A stretch of 50,510 bases of DNA, taken from positions 1 to 50,510 of the forward strand of contig JAUCBJ010001474.1 in NCBI GenBank assembly GCA_032718475.1, read 5' to 3'. The position numbers and the translations under genes are program-made. Origin of the DNA: Nemertoderma westbladi (taxonomy: Eukaryota > Xenacoelomorpha > Nemertodermatida > Nemertodermatidae). Each line of letters opens with the position of its first letter. Position 1 is the first letter of the stretch. This document shows positions 12,612-28,900 of this stretch, one piece after another. The notes beneath the pieces are model-generated. The model was given only the letters and a program-made list of their open reading frames with translations, had not been told where the DNA came from and searched no databases.

Positions 12612-15600
12612 GTGTCGGTATAATAAAGTGTTGGTATAATATAGTGTTGGTATAATAAAGTGTTGGTATAATATACAGAATTGGTATAATAAAGTGTTAG
12701 TATAATATAGTGTTGGTATAATATACAGAATTGGTATAATAAAGTGTTGGTATAATATAATGTTGGTATAATATAATGTTGGTATAATATAATGTTGGTA
12801 TAATATACAGAATTGTTGGTATAATATAGTGTTAGTATAATATAGTGTTGGTATAATATACAGAATTGGTATAATAAAGTGTTGGTATAATAAAGTGTTA
12901 GTATAATATATTGTTGGTATAATATAGTGTTGGTATAATATAGTGTTGGTATAATATAGTGTTGGTATAATATAGTGTTAGTATAATATAGTGTTGGTAT
13001 AATAAAGTGTTGGTATAATAAAGTGTTAGTATAATATATTGTTGGTATAATATAGTGTTGGTATAATATAGTGTTGGTATAATATAGTGTTGGTATAATA
13101 TAGTGTTAGTATAATATAGTGTTGGTATAATATAGTGTTGGTATAATATAGTGTTGGTATAATATAGTGTTAGTATAATATAGTGTTGGTATAATATAGT
13201 GTTGGTATAATCAAGTGTTAGCATAATATAGTGTTGGTATAATATACAGAATTGGTATAATAAAGTGTTGGTATAATAAAGTGTTGGTATAATATATTGT
13301 TGGTATAATATAGTGTCGGTATAATAAAGTGTTGGTATAATATAGTGTTGGTATAATAAAGTGTTGGTATAATATACAGAATTGGTATAATAAAGTGTTG
13401 GTATAATAAAGTGTTAGTATAATATAGTGTTGGTATAATATACAGAATTGTTGGTATAATAAAGTGTTGGTATAATATAGTGTTAGTATAATAAAGTGTT
13501 AGTATAATATAGTGTTGGTATAATATAGTGTCGGTATAATAAAGTGTTGGTATAATATAGTGTTGGTATAATAAAGTGTTGGTATAATATACAGAATTGG
13601 TATAATAAAGTGTTAGTATAATATAGTGTTGGTATAATATACAGAATTGGTATAATAAAGTGTTGGTATAATATAATGTTGGTATAATATAATGTTGGTA
13701 TAATATAATGTTGGTATAATATACAGAATTGTTGGTATAATATAGTGTTAGTATAATATAGTGTTGGTATAATATACAGAATTGGTATAATAAAGTGTTG
13801 GTATAATAAAGTGTTAGTATAATATATTGTTGGTATAATATAGTGTTGGTATAATATAGTGTTGGTATAATATAGTGTTGGTATAATATAGTGTCGGTAT
13901 AATATACAGAATTGGTATAATAAAGTGTTGGTATAATATAGTGTTGGTATAATATGGTGTCGGTATAATAAAGTGTTGGTATAATATAGTGTTGGTATAA
14001 TATAGTGTTGGTATAATATAGTGTTGGTATAATATAATGTTGGTATAATATAGTGTTAGTATAATATAGTGTTGGTATAATATACAGAATTGGTATAATA
14101 AAGTGTTGGTATAATAAAGTGTTAGTATAATATATTGTTGGTATAATATAGTGTTGGTATAATATAGTGTTGGTATAATATAGTGTTGGTATAATATAGT
14201 GTCGGTATAATATACAGAATTGGTATAATAAAGTGTTGGTATAATATAGTGTTGGTATAATATGGTGTCGGTATAATAAAGTGTTGGTATAATATAGTGT
14301 TGGTATAATATAGTGTTGGTATAATATAGTGTTGGTATAATATAATGTTGGTATAATATAGTGTTAGTATAATATAGTGTTGGTATAATATACAGAATTG
14401 GTATAATAAAGTGTTGGTATAATAAAGTGTTAGTATAATATATTGTTGGTATAATATAGTGTTGGTATAATATAGTGTTGGTATAATATAGTGTTGGTAT
14501 AATATAGTGTCGGTATAATATACAGAATTGGTATAATAAAGTGTTGGTATAATAAAGTGTTAGTATAATATATTGTTGGTATAATATAGTGTTGGTATAA
14601 TATAGTGTTGGTATAATATAGTGTTGGTATAATATAGTGTCGGTATAATATACAGAATTGGTATAATAAAGTGTTGGTATAATATAGTGTTGGTATAATA
14701 TAGTGTTGGTATAATATACAGAATTGGTATAATAAAGTGTTGGTATAATAAAGTGTTAGTATAATATATTGTTGGTATAATATAGTGTTGGTATAATATA
14801 GTGTTGGTATAATATAGTGTTGGTATAATATAGTGTCGGTATAATATACAGAATTGGTATAATAAAGTGTTGGTATAATATAGTGTTGGTATAATATACA
14901 GAATTGGTATAATATAGTGTCGGTATAATAAAGTGTTAGTATAATATAGTGTTGGTATAATATAGTGTTGGTATAATATAGTGTTAGTATAATATAGTGT
15001 TGGTATAATATAGTGTTAGTATAATATAGTGTTGGTATAATATAGTGTTGGTATAATATAGTGTTGGTATAATATACAGAATTAGTATAATAAAGTGTTG
15101 GTATAATAAAGTGTTGGTATAATATAGTGTTAGTATAATATAGTGTTGGTATAATATAGTGTTGGTATAATATAGTGTTGGTATAATATAATGTTGGTAT
15201 AATATAGTGTTAGTATAATATAGTGTTGGTATAATATACAGAATTGGTATAATAAAGTGTTGGTATAATAAAGTGTTAGTATAATATATTGTTGGTATAA
15301 TATAGTGTTGGTATAATATAGTGTTGGTATAATATGGTGTTGGTATAATATAGTGTCGGTATAATATACAGAATTGGTATAATAAAGTGTTGGTATAATA
15401 TAGTGTTGGTATAATATGGTGTCGGTATAATAAAGTGTTGGTATAATATAGTGTTGGTATAATATAGTGTTGGTATAATATAGTGTTGGTATAATATAAT
15501 GTTGGTATAATATAGTGTTAGTATAATATAGTGTTGGTATAATATACAGAATTGGTATAATAAAGTGTTGGTATAATAAAGTGTTAGTATAATATATTGT

Positions 15601-18600
15601 TGGTATAATATAGTGTTGGTATAATATAGTGTTGGTATAATATAGTGTTGGTATAATATAGTGTCGGTATAATATACAGAATTGGTATAATAAAGTGTTG
15701 GTATAATAAAGTGTTAGTATAATATATTGTTGGTATAATATAGTGTTGGTATAATATAGTGTTGGTATAATATAGTGTTGGTATAATATAGTGTCGGTAT
15801 AATATACAGAATTGGTATAATAAAGTGTTGGTATAATATAGTGTTGGTATAATATAGTGTTGGTATAATATACAGAATTGGTATAATAAAGTGTTGGTAT
15901 AATAAAGTGTTAGTATAATATATTGTTGGTATAATATAGTGTTGGTATAATATAGTGTTGGTATAATATAGTGTTGGTATAATATAGTGTCGGTATAATA
16001 TACAGAATTGGTATAATAAAGTGTTGGTATAATATAGTGTTGGTATAATATACAGAATTGGTATAATATAGTGTCGGTATAATAAAGTGTTAGTATAATA
16101 TAGTGTTGGTATAATATAGTGTTGGTATAATATAGTGTTAGTATAATATAGTGTTGGTATAATATAGTGTTAGTATAATATAGTGTTGGTATAATATAGT
16201 GTTGGTATAATATAGTGTTGGTATAATATACAGAATTAGTATAATAAAGTGTTGGTATAATAAAGTGTTGGTATAATATAGTGTTAGTATAATATAGTGT
16301 TGGTATAATATAGTGTTAGTATAATATAGTGTTGGTATAATATAGTGTTGGTATAATATAGTGTTGGTATAATATACAGAATTAGTATAATAAAGTGTTG
16401 GTATAATAAAGTGTTAGTATAATATAGTGTTGGTATAATATAGTGTTAGTATAATATAGTGTTGGTATAATATAGTGTTGGTATAATATAGTGTTAGTAT
16501 AATATAGTGTTGGTATAATATAGTGTTGGTATAATATAGTGTTGGTATAATATACAGAATTAGTATAATAAAGTGTTGGTATAATAAAGTGTTAGTATAA
16601 TATAGTGTTGGTATAATATAGTGTTGGTATAATATAGTGTTGGTATAATATACAGAATTAGTATAATAAAGTGTTGGTATAATAAAGTGTTAGTATAATA
16701 TAGTGTTGGTATAATATAGTGTTGGTATAATATAGTGTTGGTATAATAAAGTGTTGGTATAATATAGTGTTGGTATAATATACAGAATTAGTATAATAAA
16801 GTGTTGGTATAATAAAGTGTTAGTATAATATAGTGTTGGTATAATATAGTGTTGGTATAATATAGTGTTGGTATAATAAAGTGTTAGTATAATATATTGT
16901 TGGTATAATATAGTGTTGGTATAATATAGTGTTGGTATAATATAGTGTTGGTATAATATAGTGTCGGTATAATATACAGAATTAGTATAATAAAGTGTTG
17001 GTATAATATAGTGTTGGTATAATATAGTGTTGGTATAATATAGTGTTGGTATAATAAAGTGTTGGTATAATATAGTGTTGGTATAATATACAGAATTGGT
17101 ATAATAAAGTGTTGGTATAATATAGTGTTGGTATAATATAGTGTCGGTATAATATACAGAATTAGTATAATAAAGTGTTGGTATAATATAGTGTTGGTAT
17201 AATATAGTGTTAGTATAATATAGTGTTGGTATAATATAGTGTTGGTATAATATAGTGTTGGTATAATAAAGTGTTAGTATAATATAGTGTTGGTATAATA
17301 TAGTGTTAGTATAATATAGTGTTGGTATAATATAGTGTTGGTATAATATAGTGTTGGTATAATATACAGAATTAGTATAATAAAGTGTTGGTATAATAAA
17401 GTGTTAGTATAATATAGTGTTGGTATAATATAGTGTTGGTATAATATAGTGTTGGTATAATAAAGTGTTAGTATAATATATTGTTGGTATAATATAGTGT
17501 TGGTATAATATAGTGTTGGTATAATATAGTGTTGGTATAATATAGTGTCGGTATAATATACAGAATTAGTATAATAAAGTGTTGGTATAATATAGTGTTG
17601 GTATAATATAGTGTTGGTATAATATACAGAATTAGTATAATAAAGTGTTGGTATAATATAGTGTTGGTATAATATAGTGTTGGTATAATATAGTGTTGGT
17701 ATAATAAAGTGTTAGTATAATATAGTGTTGGTATAATATAGTGTTGGTATAATATAGTGTTGGTATAATAAAGTGTTGGTATAATATAGTGTTGGTATAA
17801 TATAGTGTTGGTATAATATAGTGTTGGTATAATAAAGTGTTAGTATAATATAGTGTTGGTATAATATAGTGTTGGTATAATATAGTGTTGGTATAATATA
17901 GTGTTGGTATAATAAAGTGTTAGTATAATATAGTGTTGGTATAATATAGTGTTGGTATAATATAGTGTTGGTATAATATAGTGTTGGTATAATATAGTGT
18001 TGGTATAATATAGTGTTGGTATAATATAGTGTTGGTATAATATATTGTTGGTATAATATAGTGTTGGTATAATATAGTGTTGGTATAATAAAGTGTTAGT
18101 ATAATATAGTGTTGGTATAATATAGTGTTGGTATAATATAGTGTTGGTATAATATAGTGTTGGTATAATATATTGTTGGTATAATAAAGTGTTAGTATAA
18201 TATAGTGTTGGTATAATATAGTGTTGGTATAATATAGTGTTGGTATAATATACAGAATTAGTATAATAAAGTGTTGGTATAATATAGTGTTGGTATAATA
18301 TAGTGTTGGTATAATATAGTGTTGGTATAATAAAGTGTTGGTATAATATAGTGTTGGTATAATATACAGAATTGGTATAATAAAGTGTTGGTATAATATA
18401 GTGTTGGTATAATATAGTGTCGGTATAATATACAGAATTAGTATAATAAAGTGTTGGTATAATATAGTGTTGGTATAATATAGTGTTAGTATAATATAGT
18501 GTTGGTATAATATAGTGTTGGTATAATATAGTGTTGGTATAATATAGTGTCGGTATAATATACAGAATTGGTATAATAAAGTGTTGGTATAATATAGTGT

Positions 18601-19918
18601 TGGTATAATATACAGAATTGGTATAATATAGTGTCGGTATAATAAAGTGTTAGTATAATATAGTGTTGGTATAATATAGTGTTGGTATAATATAGTGTTA
18701 GTATAATATAGTGTTAGTATAATATATTGTTGGTATAATATAGTGTTGGTATAATATAGTGTTGGTATAATATAGTGTTGGTATAATAAAGTGTTAGTAT
18801 AATATATTGTTGGTATAATATAGTGTTGGTATAATATAGTGTTGGTATAATATAGTGTTGGTATAATATAGTGTCGGTATAATATACAGAATTGGTATAA
18901 TAAAGTGTTGGTATAATATAGTGTTGGTATAATATGGTGTCGGTATAATAAAGTGTTGGTATAATATAGTGTTGGTATAATATAGTGTTGGTATAATATA
19001 GTGTTGGTATAATATAATGTTGGTATAATATAGTGTTAGTATAATATAGTGTTGGTATAATATACAGAATTGGTATAATAAAGTGTTGGTATAATAAAGT
19101 GTTAGTATAATATATTGTTGGTATAATATAGTGTTGGTATAATATAGTGTTGGTATAATATAGTGTTGGTATAATATAGTGTCGGTATAATATACAGAAT
19201 TGGTATAATAAAGTGTTGGTATAATAAAGTGTTAGTATAATATATTGTTGGTATAATATAGTGTTGGTATAATATAGTGTTGGTATAATATAGTGTTGGT
19301 ATAATATAGTGTCGGTATAATATACAGAATTGGTATAATAAAGTGTTGGTATAATATAGTGTTGGTATAATATAGTGTTGGTATAATATACAGAATTGGT
19401 ATAATAAAGTGTTGGTATAATAAAGTGTTAGTATAATATATTGTTGGTATAATATAGTGTTGGTATAATATAGTGTTGGTATAATATAGTGTTGGTATAA
19501 TATAGTGTCGGTATAATATACAGAATTGGTATAATAAAGTGTTGGTATAATATAGTGTTGGTATAATATACAGAATTGGTATAATATAGTGTCGGTATAA
19601 TAAAGTGTTAGTATAATATAGTGTTGGTATAATATAGTGTTGGTATAATATAGTGTTAGTATAATATAGTGTTGGTATAATATAGTGTTAGTATAATATA
19701 GTGTTGGTATAATATAGTGTTGGTATAATATAGTGTTGGTATAATATACAGAATTAGTATAATAAAGTGTTGGTATAATAAAGTGTTGGTATAATATAGT
19801 GTTAGTATAATATAGTGTTGGTATAATATAGTGTTAGTATAATATAGTGTTGGTATAATATAGTGTTGGTATAATATAGTGTTGGTATAATATACAGAAT
19901 TAGTATAATAAAGTGTTG
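12612..19918. repeat. Higher-order repeat copy 2 within the 16-bp array
   Basis: This is the second copy of the block described at 3831-12611, shorter by the 1,464-bp internal duplication. Its end is approximate: the alignment to copy 1 runs at least to 19749 plus about 170 bp. Beyond it, 20787 and 21603 repeat 18933 and 19749 at an 1,854-bp shift, and 21603 and 22333 repeat 16231 and 16961 at 5,372 bp. A third, rearranged partial copy therefore extends to roughly 23.6 kb. Confidence 0.75.
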
Positions 19919-22900
19919 GTATAATAAAGTGTTAGTATAATATAGTGTTGGTATAATATAGTGTTAGTATAATATAGTGTTGGTATAATATAGTGTTGGT
20001 ATAATATAGTGTTAGTATAATATAGTGTTGGTATAATATAGTGTTGGTATAATATAGTGTTGGTATAATATACAGAATTAGTATAATAAAGTGTTGGTAT
20101 AATAAAGTGTTAGTATAATATAGTGTTGGTATAATATAGTGTTGGTATAATATAGTGTTGGTATAATATACAGAATTAGTATAATAAAGTGTTGGTATAA
20201 TAAAGTGTTAGTATAATATAGTGTTGGTATAATATAGTGTTGGTATAATATAGTGTTGGTATAATAAAGTGTTGGTATAATATAGTGTTGGTATAATATA
20301 CAGAATTAGTATAATAAAGTGTTGGTATAATAAAGTGTTAGTATAATATAGTGTTGGTATAATATAGTGTTGGTATAATATAGTGTTGGTATAATAAAGT
20401 GTTAGTATAATATATTGTTGGTATAATATAGTGTTGGTATAATATAGTGTTGGTATAATATAGTGTTGGTATAATATAGTGTCGGTATAATATACAGAAT
20501 TAGTATAATAAAGTGTTGGTATAATATAGTGTTGGTATAATATAGTGTTGGTATAATATAGTGTTGGTATAATAAAGTGTTGGTATAATATAGTGTTGGT
20601 ATAATATACAGAATTGGTATAATAAAGTGTTGGTATAATATAGTGTTGGTATAATATAGTGTCGGTATAATATACAGAATTAGTATAATAAAGTGTTGGT
20701 ATAATATAGTGTTGGTATAATATAGTGTCGGTATAATATACAGAATTGGTATAATAAAGTGTTGGTATAATATAGTGTTGGTATAATATGGTGTCGGTAT
20801 AATAAAGTGTTGGTATAATATAGTGTTGGTATAATATAGTGTTGGTATAATATAGTGTTGGTATAATATAATGTTGGTATAATATAGTGTTAGTATAATA
20901 TAGTGTTGGTATAATATACAGAATTGGTATAATAAAGTGTTGGTATAATAAAGTGTTAGTATAATATATTGTTGGTATAATATAGTGTTGGTATAATATA
21001 GTGTTGGTATAATATAGTGTTGGTATAATATAGTGTCGGTATAATATACAGAATTGGTATAATAAAGTGTTGGTATAATAAAGTGTTAGTATAATATATT
21101 GTTGGTATAATATAGTGTTGGTATAATATAGTGTTGGTATAATATAGTGTTGGTATAATATAGTGTCGGTATAATATACAGAATTGGTATAATAAAGTGT
21201 TGGTATAATATAGTGTTGGTATAATATAGTGTTGGTATAATATACAGAATTGGTATAATAAAGTGTTGGTATAATAAAGTGTTAGTATAATATATTGTTG
21301 GTATAATATAGTGTTGGTATAATATAGTGTTGGTATAATATAGTGTTGGTATAATATAGTGTCGGTATAATATACAGAATTGGTATAATAAAGTGTTGGT
21401 ATAATATAGTGTTGGTATAATATACAGAATTGGTATAATATAGTGTCGGTATAATAAAGTGTTAGTATAATATAGTGTTGGTATAATATAGTGTTGGTAT
21501 AATATAGTGTTAGTATAATATAGTGTTGGTATAATATAGTGTTAGTATAATATAGTGTTGGTATAATATAGTGTTGGTATAATATAGTGTTGGTATAATA
21601 TACAGAATTAGTATAATAAAGTGTTGGTATAATAAAGTGTTGGTATAATATAGTGTTAGTATAATATAGTGTTGGTATAATATAGTGTTAGTATAATATA
21701 GTGTTGGTATAATATAGTGTTGGTATAATATAGTGTTGGTATAATATACAGAATTAGTATAATAAAGTGTTGGTATAATAAAGTGTTAGTATAATATAGT
21801 GTTGGTATAATATAGTGTTAGTATAATATAGTGTTGGTATAATATAGTGTTGGTATAATATAGTGTTAGTATAATATAGTGTTGGTATAATATAGTGTTG
21901 GTATAATATAGTGTTGGTATAATATACAGAATTAGTATAATAAAGTGTTGGTATAATAAAGTGTTAGTATAATATAGTGTTGGTATAATATAGTGTTGGT
22001 ATAATATAGTGTTGGTATAATATACAGAATTAGTATAATAAAGTGTTGGTATAATAAAGTGTTAGTATAATATAGTGTTGGTATAATATAGTGTTGGTAT
22101 AATATAGTGTTGGTATAATAAAGTGTTGGTATAATATAGTGTTGGTATAATATACAGAATTAGTATAATAAAGTGTTGGTATAATAAAGTGTTAGTATAA
22201 TATAGTGTTGGTATAATATAGTGTTGGTATAATATAGTGTTGGTATAATAAAGTGTTAGTATAATATATTGTTGGTATAATATAGTGTTGGTATAATATA
22301 GTGTTGGTATAATATAGTGTTGGTATAATATAGTGTCGGTATAATATACAGAATTAGTATAATAAAGTGTTGGTATAATATAGTGTTGGTATAATATAGT
22401 GTTGGTATAATATAGTGTTGGTATAATAAAGTGTTGGTATAATATAGTGTTGGTATAATATACAGAATTGGTATAATAAAGTGTTGGTATAATATAGTGT
22501 TGGTATAATATAGTGTCGGTATAATATACAGAATTAGTATAATAAAGTGTTGGTATAATATAGTGTTGGTATAATATAGTGTTAGTATAATATAGTGTTG
22601 GTATAATATAGTGTTGGTATAATATAGTGTTGGTATAATAAAGTGTTAGTATAATATAGTGTTGGTATAATATAGTGTTAGTATAATATAGTGTTGGTAT
22701 AATATAGTGTTGGTATAATATAGTGTTGGTATAATATACAGAATTAGTATAATAAAGTGTTGGTATAATAAAGTGTTAGTATAATATAGTGTTGGTATAA
22801 TATAGTGTTGGTATAATATAGTGTTGGTATAATAAAGTGTTAGTATAATATATTGTTGGTATAATATAGTGTTGGTATAATATAGTGTTGGTATAATATA

Positions 22901-25900
22901 GTGTTGGTATAATATAGTGTCGGTATAATATACAGAATTAGTATAATAAAGTGTTGGTATAATATAGTGTTGGTATAATATAGTGTTGGTATAATATACA
23001 GAATTAGTATAATAAAGTGTTGGTATAATATAGTGTTGGTATAATATAGTGTTGGTATAATATAGTGTTGGTATAATAAAGTGTTAGTATAATATAGTGT
23101 TGGTATAATATAGTGTTGGTATAATATAGTGTTGGTATAATAAAGTGTTGGTATAATATAGTGTTGGTATAATATAGTGTTGGTATAATATAGTGTTGGT
23201 ATAATAAAGTGTTAGTATAATATAGTGTTGGTATAATATAGTGTTGGTATAATATAGTGTTGGTATAATATAGTGTTGGTATAATAAAGTGTTAGTATAA
23301 TATAGTGTTGGTATAATATAGTGTTGGTATAATATAGTGTTGGTATAATAAAGTGTTAGTATAATATAGTGTTGGTATAATATAGTGTTGGTATAATATA
23401 GTGTTGGTATAATATAGTGTTGGTATAATATATTGTTGGTATAATATAGTGTTGGTATAATATAGTGTTGGTATAATAAAGTGTTAGTATAATATAGTGT
23501 TGGTATAATATAGTGTTGGTATAATATAGTGTTGGTATAATATAGTGTTGGTATAATATATTGTTGGTATAATAAAGTGTTAGTATAATATAGTGTTGGT
23601 ATAATATAGTGTTGGTATAATATAGTGTTGGTATAATATAGTGTTAGTATAATATATTGTTGGTATAATATAGTGTTGGTATAATATAGTGTTGGTATAA
23701 TAAAGTGTTAGTATAATATATTGTTGGTATAATATAGTGTTGGTATAATATAGTGTTGGTATAATATAGTGTTGGTATAATAAAGTGTTAGTATAATATA
23801 GTGTTGGTATAATATAGTGTTGGTATAATATAGTGTTGGTATAATAAAGTGTTAGTATAATATAGTGTTGGTATAATATAGTGTTGGTATAATATAGTGT
23901 TGGTATAATATAGTGTTGGTATAATATAGTGTTGGTATAATATAGTGTTGGTATAATAAAGTGTTAGTATAATATATTGTTGGTATAATATAGTGTTGGT
24001 ATAATATAGTGTTGGTATAATAAAGTGTTAGTATAATATATTGTTGGTATAATATAGTGTTGGTATAATATAGTGTTGGTATAATATAGTGTTGGTATAA
24101 TAAAGTGTTAGTATAATATATTGTTGGTATAATATAGTGTTGGTATAATATAGTGTTGGTATAATAAAGTGTTAGTATAATATATTGTTGGTATAATATA
24201 GTGTTGGTATAATATAGTGTTGGTATAATATAGTGTTGGTATAATAAAGTGTTAGTATAATATAGTGTTGGTATAATAAAGTGTTAGTATAATATATTGT
24301 TGGTATAATATAGTGTTGGTATAATATAGTGTTGGTATAATAAAGTGTTAGTATAATATATTGTTGGTATAATATAGTGTTGGTATAATATAGTGTTGGT
24401 ATAATATAGTGTTGGTATAATAAAGTGTTGGTATAATATAGTGTTGGTATAATATACAGAATTGGTATAATAAAGTGTTGGTATAATAAAGTGTTAGTAT
24501 AATATATTGTTGGTATAATATAGTGTTGGTATAATATAGTGTTGGTATAATATAGTGTTGGTATAATATAGTGTTGGTATAATATAGTGTTGGTATAATA
24601 TAGTGTTGGTATAATATAGTGTTGGTATAATATAGTGTTGGTATAATATACAGAATTGGTATAATAAAGTGTTGGTATAATAAAGTGTTAGTATAATATA
24701 TTGTTGGTATAATATAGTGTTGGTATAATATAGTGTTGGTATAATAAAGTGTTAGTATAATATAGTGTTGGTATAATATAGTGTTGGTATAATATAGTGT
24801 TGGTATAATATAGTGTTGGTATAATATAGTGTTGGTATAATATAGTGTTGGTATAATATAGTGTTGGTATAATATAGTGTTGGTATAATATAGTGTTGGT
24901 ATAATATAGTGTTGGTATAATATAGTGTTGGTATAATATAGTGTTGGTATAATATACAGAATTGGTATAATAAAGTGTTGGTATAATAAAGTGTTAGTAT
25001 AATATATTGTTGGTATAATATAGTGTTGGTATAATATAGTGTTGGTATAATATAGTGTTGGTATAATAAAGTGTTAGTATAATATAGTGTTGGTATAATA
25101 TAGTGTTGGTATAATATAGTGTTGGTATAATAAAGTGTTAGTATAATATAGTGTTGGTATAATATAGTGTTGGTATAATATAGTGTTGGTATAATAAAGT
25201 GTTAGTATAATATATTGTTGGTATAATATAGTGTTGGTATAATATAGTGTTGGTATAATATAGTGTTGGTATAATATAGTGTCGGTATAATATACAGAAT
25301 TGGTATAATAAAGTGTTGGTATAATATAGTGTTGGTATAATATAGTGTTGGTATAATATACAGAATTGGTATAATAAAGTGTTGGTATAATAAAGTGTTA
25401 GTATAATATATTGTTGGTATAATATAGTGTTGGTATAATATAGTGTTGGTATAATATAGTGTTGGTATAATATAGTGTTGGTATAATATAGTGTTGGTAT
25501 AATATACAGAATTGGTATAATAAAGTGTTGGTATAATAAAGTGTTAGTATAATATATTGTTGGTATAATATAGTGTTGGTATAATATAGTGTTGGTATAA
25601 TATAGTGTTGGTATAATATAGTGTCGGTATAATATACAGAATTGGTATAATAAAGTGTTGGTATAATATAGTGTTGGTATAATATAGTGTTGGTATAATA
25701 AAGTGTTGGTATAATATAGTGTCGGTATAATATACAGAATTGGTATAATAAAGTGTTGGTATAATATAGTGTTGGTATAATATAGTGTTGGTATAATATA
25801 CAGAATTGGTATAATAAAGTGTTGGTATAATATAGTGTTGGTATAATAAAGTGTTGGTATAATATAGTGTTGGTATAATATAGTGTTGGTATAATATACA

Positions 25901-28900
25901 GAATTGGTATAATAAAGTGTTAGTATAATATATTGTTGGTATAATAAAGTGTTGGTATAATATAGTGTTGGTATAATAAAGTGTTGGTATAATATAGTGT
26001 TGGTATAATATAGTGTTGGTATAATATAGTGTTGGTATAATATAGTGTTGGTATAATAAAGTGTTAGTATAATATATTGTTGGTATAATATAGTGTTGGT
26101 ATAATATAGTGTTGGTATAATATAGTGTCGGTATAATATAGTGTTGGTATAATATAGTGTTGGTATAATAAAGTGTTAGTATAATATAGTGTTGGTATAA
26201 TATAGTGTCGGTATAATATACAGAATTGGTATAATAAAGTGTTGGTATAATATAGTGTTGGTATAATATAGTGTTGGTATAATATAGTGTTGGTATAATA
26301 TAGTGTTGGTATAATAAAGTGTTAGTATAATATATTGTTGGTATAATATAGTGTTGGTATAATATAGTGTTGGTATAATATAGTGTCGGTATAATATAGT
26401 GTTGGTATAATATAGTGTTGGTATAATAAAGTGTTAGTATAATATAGTGTTGGTATAATATAGTGTCGGTATAATATACAGAATTGGTATAATAAAGTGT
26501 TGGTATAATATAGTGTTGGTATAATATAGTGTTGGTATAATATAGTGTTGGTATAATATAGTGTTGGTATAATATAGTGTTGGTATAATAAAGTGTTAGT
26601 ATAATATAGTGTTGGTATAATAAAGTGTTGGTATAATAAAGTGTTAGTATAATATAGTGTTGGTATAATATACAGAATTGGTATAATATAGTGTTGGTAT
26701 AATATAGTGTTGGTATAATATAGTGTTGGTATAATATAGTGTTGGTATAATATAGTGTCGGTATAATATAGTGTTGGTATAATATAGTGTTGGTATATAT
26801 TATATATATATAGTGTTGGTATAATATAGTGTTTGTATAATAAAGTGTTAGTATAATATACAGAATTGTTGGTATAATAAAGTGTTAGTATAATATAGTG
26901 TTGGTATAATAAAGTGTTGGTATAATATAGTGTCGGTATAATATAGTGTTGGTATAATATACAGAATTGGTATAATATAGTGTTTGTATAATATAGTGTT
27001 GGTATAATATACAGAATTGGTATAATAAAGTGTTGGTATAATAAAGTGTTAGTATAATATAATGTTGGTATAATATAGTGTTGGTATAATATAGTGTTGG
27101 TATAATATAGTGTTGGTATAATAAAGTGTTAGTATAATATAGTGTCGGTATAATATAGTGTCGGTATAATATAGTGTTGGTATAATATAGTGTTGGTATA
27201 ATATAGTGTCGGTATAATATAGTGTTGGTATAATATACAGAATTGGTATAATATAGTGTTTGTATAATATAGTGTTGGTATAATATAGTGTCGGTATAAT
27301 ATAGTGTCGGTATAATATAGTGTTGGTATAATATAGTGTTGGTATAATATACAGAATTGGTATAATATAGTGTTGGTATAATATAGTGTTTGTATAATAT
27401 AGTGTTGGTATAATATAGTGTTTGTATAATATAGTGTTGGTATAATAAAGTGTTGGTATGATAAAGTGTTAGTATAATATAGTGTTGGTATAATATACAG
27501 AATTGGTATAATATAGTGTTTGTATAATATAGTGTTGGTATAATATAGTGTTGGTATAATATAGTGTTTGTATAATAAAGTGTTAGTATAATATAGTGTT
27601 GGTATAATATAGTGTCGGTATAATATAGTGTCGGTATAATATAGTGTTGGTATAATATAGTGTCGGTATAATATAGTGTTTGTATAATATAGTGTTGGTA
27701 TAATATAGTGTTGGTATAATATAGTGTTTGTATAATAAAGTGTTAGTATAATATAGTGTTGGTATAATATACAGAATTGGTATAATATAGTGTTTGTATA
27801 ATATAGTGTTGGTATAATATAGTGTTGGTATAATATAGTGTTTGTATAATAAAGTGTTAGTATAATATAGTGTTGGTATAATATAGTGTCGGTATAATAT
27901 AGTGTCGGTATAATATAGTGTTGGTATAATATACAGAATTGGTATAATATAGTGTTTGTATAATATAGTGTTGGTATAATATAGTGTTGGTATAATATAG
28001 TGTTTGTATAATAAAGTGTTAGTATAATATAGTGTTGGTATAATATAGTGTCGGTATAATATAGTGTTGGTATAATATACAGAATTGGTATAATATAGTG
28101 TTGGTATAATATAGTGTTGGTATAATATAGTGTTGGTATAATATAGTGTTTGTATAATAAAGTGTTAGTATAATATAGTGTTGGTATTATATAGTGTTGG
28201 TATAATAAAGTGTTAGTATAATATACAGAATTGGTATAATATAGTGTTTGTATAATATAGTGTTGGTATAATATAGTGTTGGTATAATATAGTGTTTGTA
28301 TAATAAAGTGTTAGTATAATATAGTGTTGGTATAATATAGTGTCGGTATAATATAGTGTTGGTATAATATAGTGTTGGTATAATATAGTGTCGGTATAAT
28401 ATAGTGTTGGTATAATATAGTGTTGGTATAATATAGTGTTGGTATAATATAGTGTTTGTATAATAAAGTGTTAGTATAATATAGTGTTGGTATAATATAG
28501 TGTCGGTATAATATAGTGTTGGTATAATATAGTGTTGGTATAATATAGTGTTGGTATAATATAGTGTTTGTATAATAAAGTGTTAGTATAATATAGTGTT
28601 GGTATAATATAGTGTCGGTATAATATAGTGTTGGTATAATATAGTGTTGGTATAATAAAGTGTTAGTATAATATACAGAATTGGTATAATATAGTGTTTG
28701 TATAATATAGTGTTGGTATAATATAGTGTTGGTATAATATAGTGTTTGTATAATAAAGTGTTAGTATAATATAGTGTTGGTATAATATAGTGTCGGTATA
28801 ATATAGTGTTGGTATAATATACAGAATTGGTATAATATAGTGTTGGTATAATATAGTGTTGGTATAATATAGTGTTGGTATAATATAGTGTTTGTATAAT

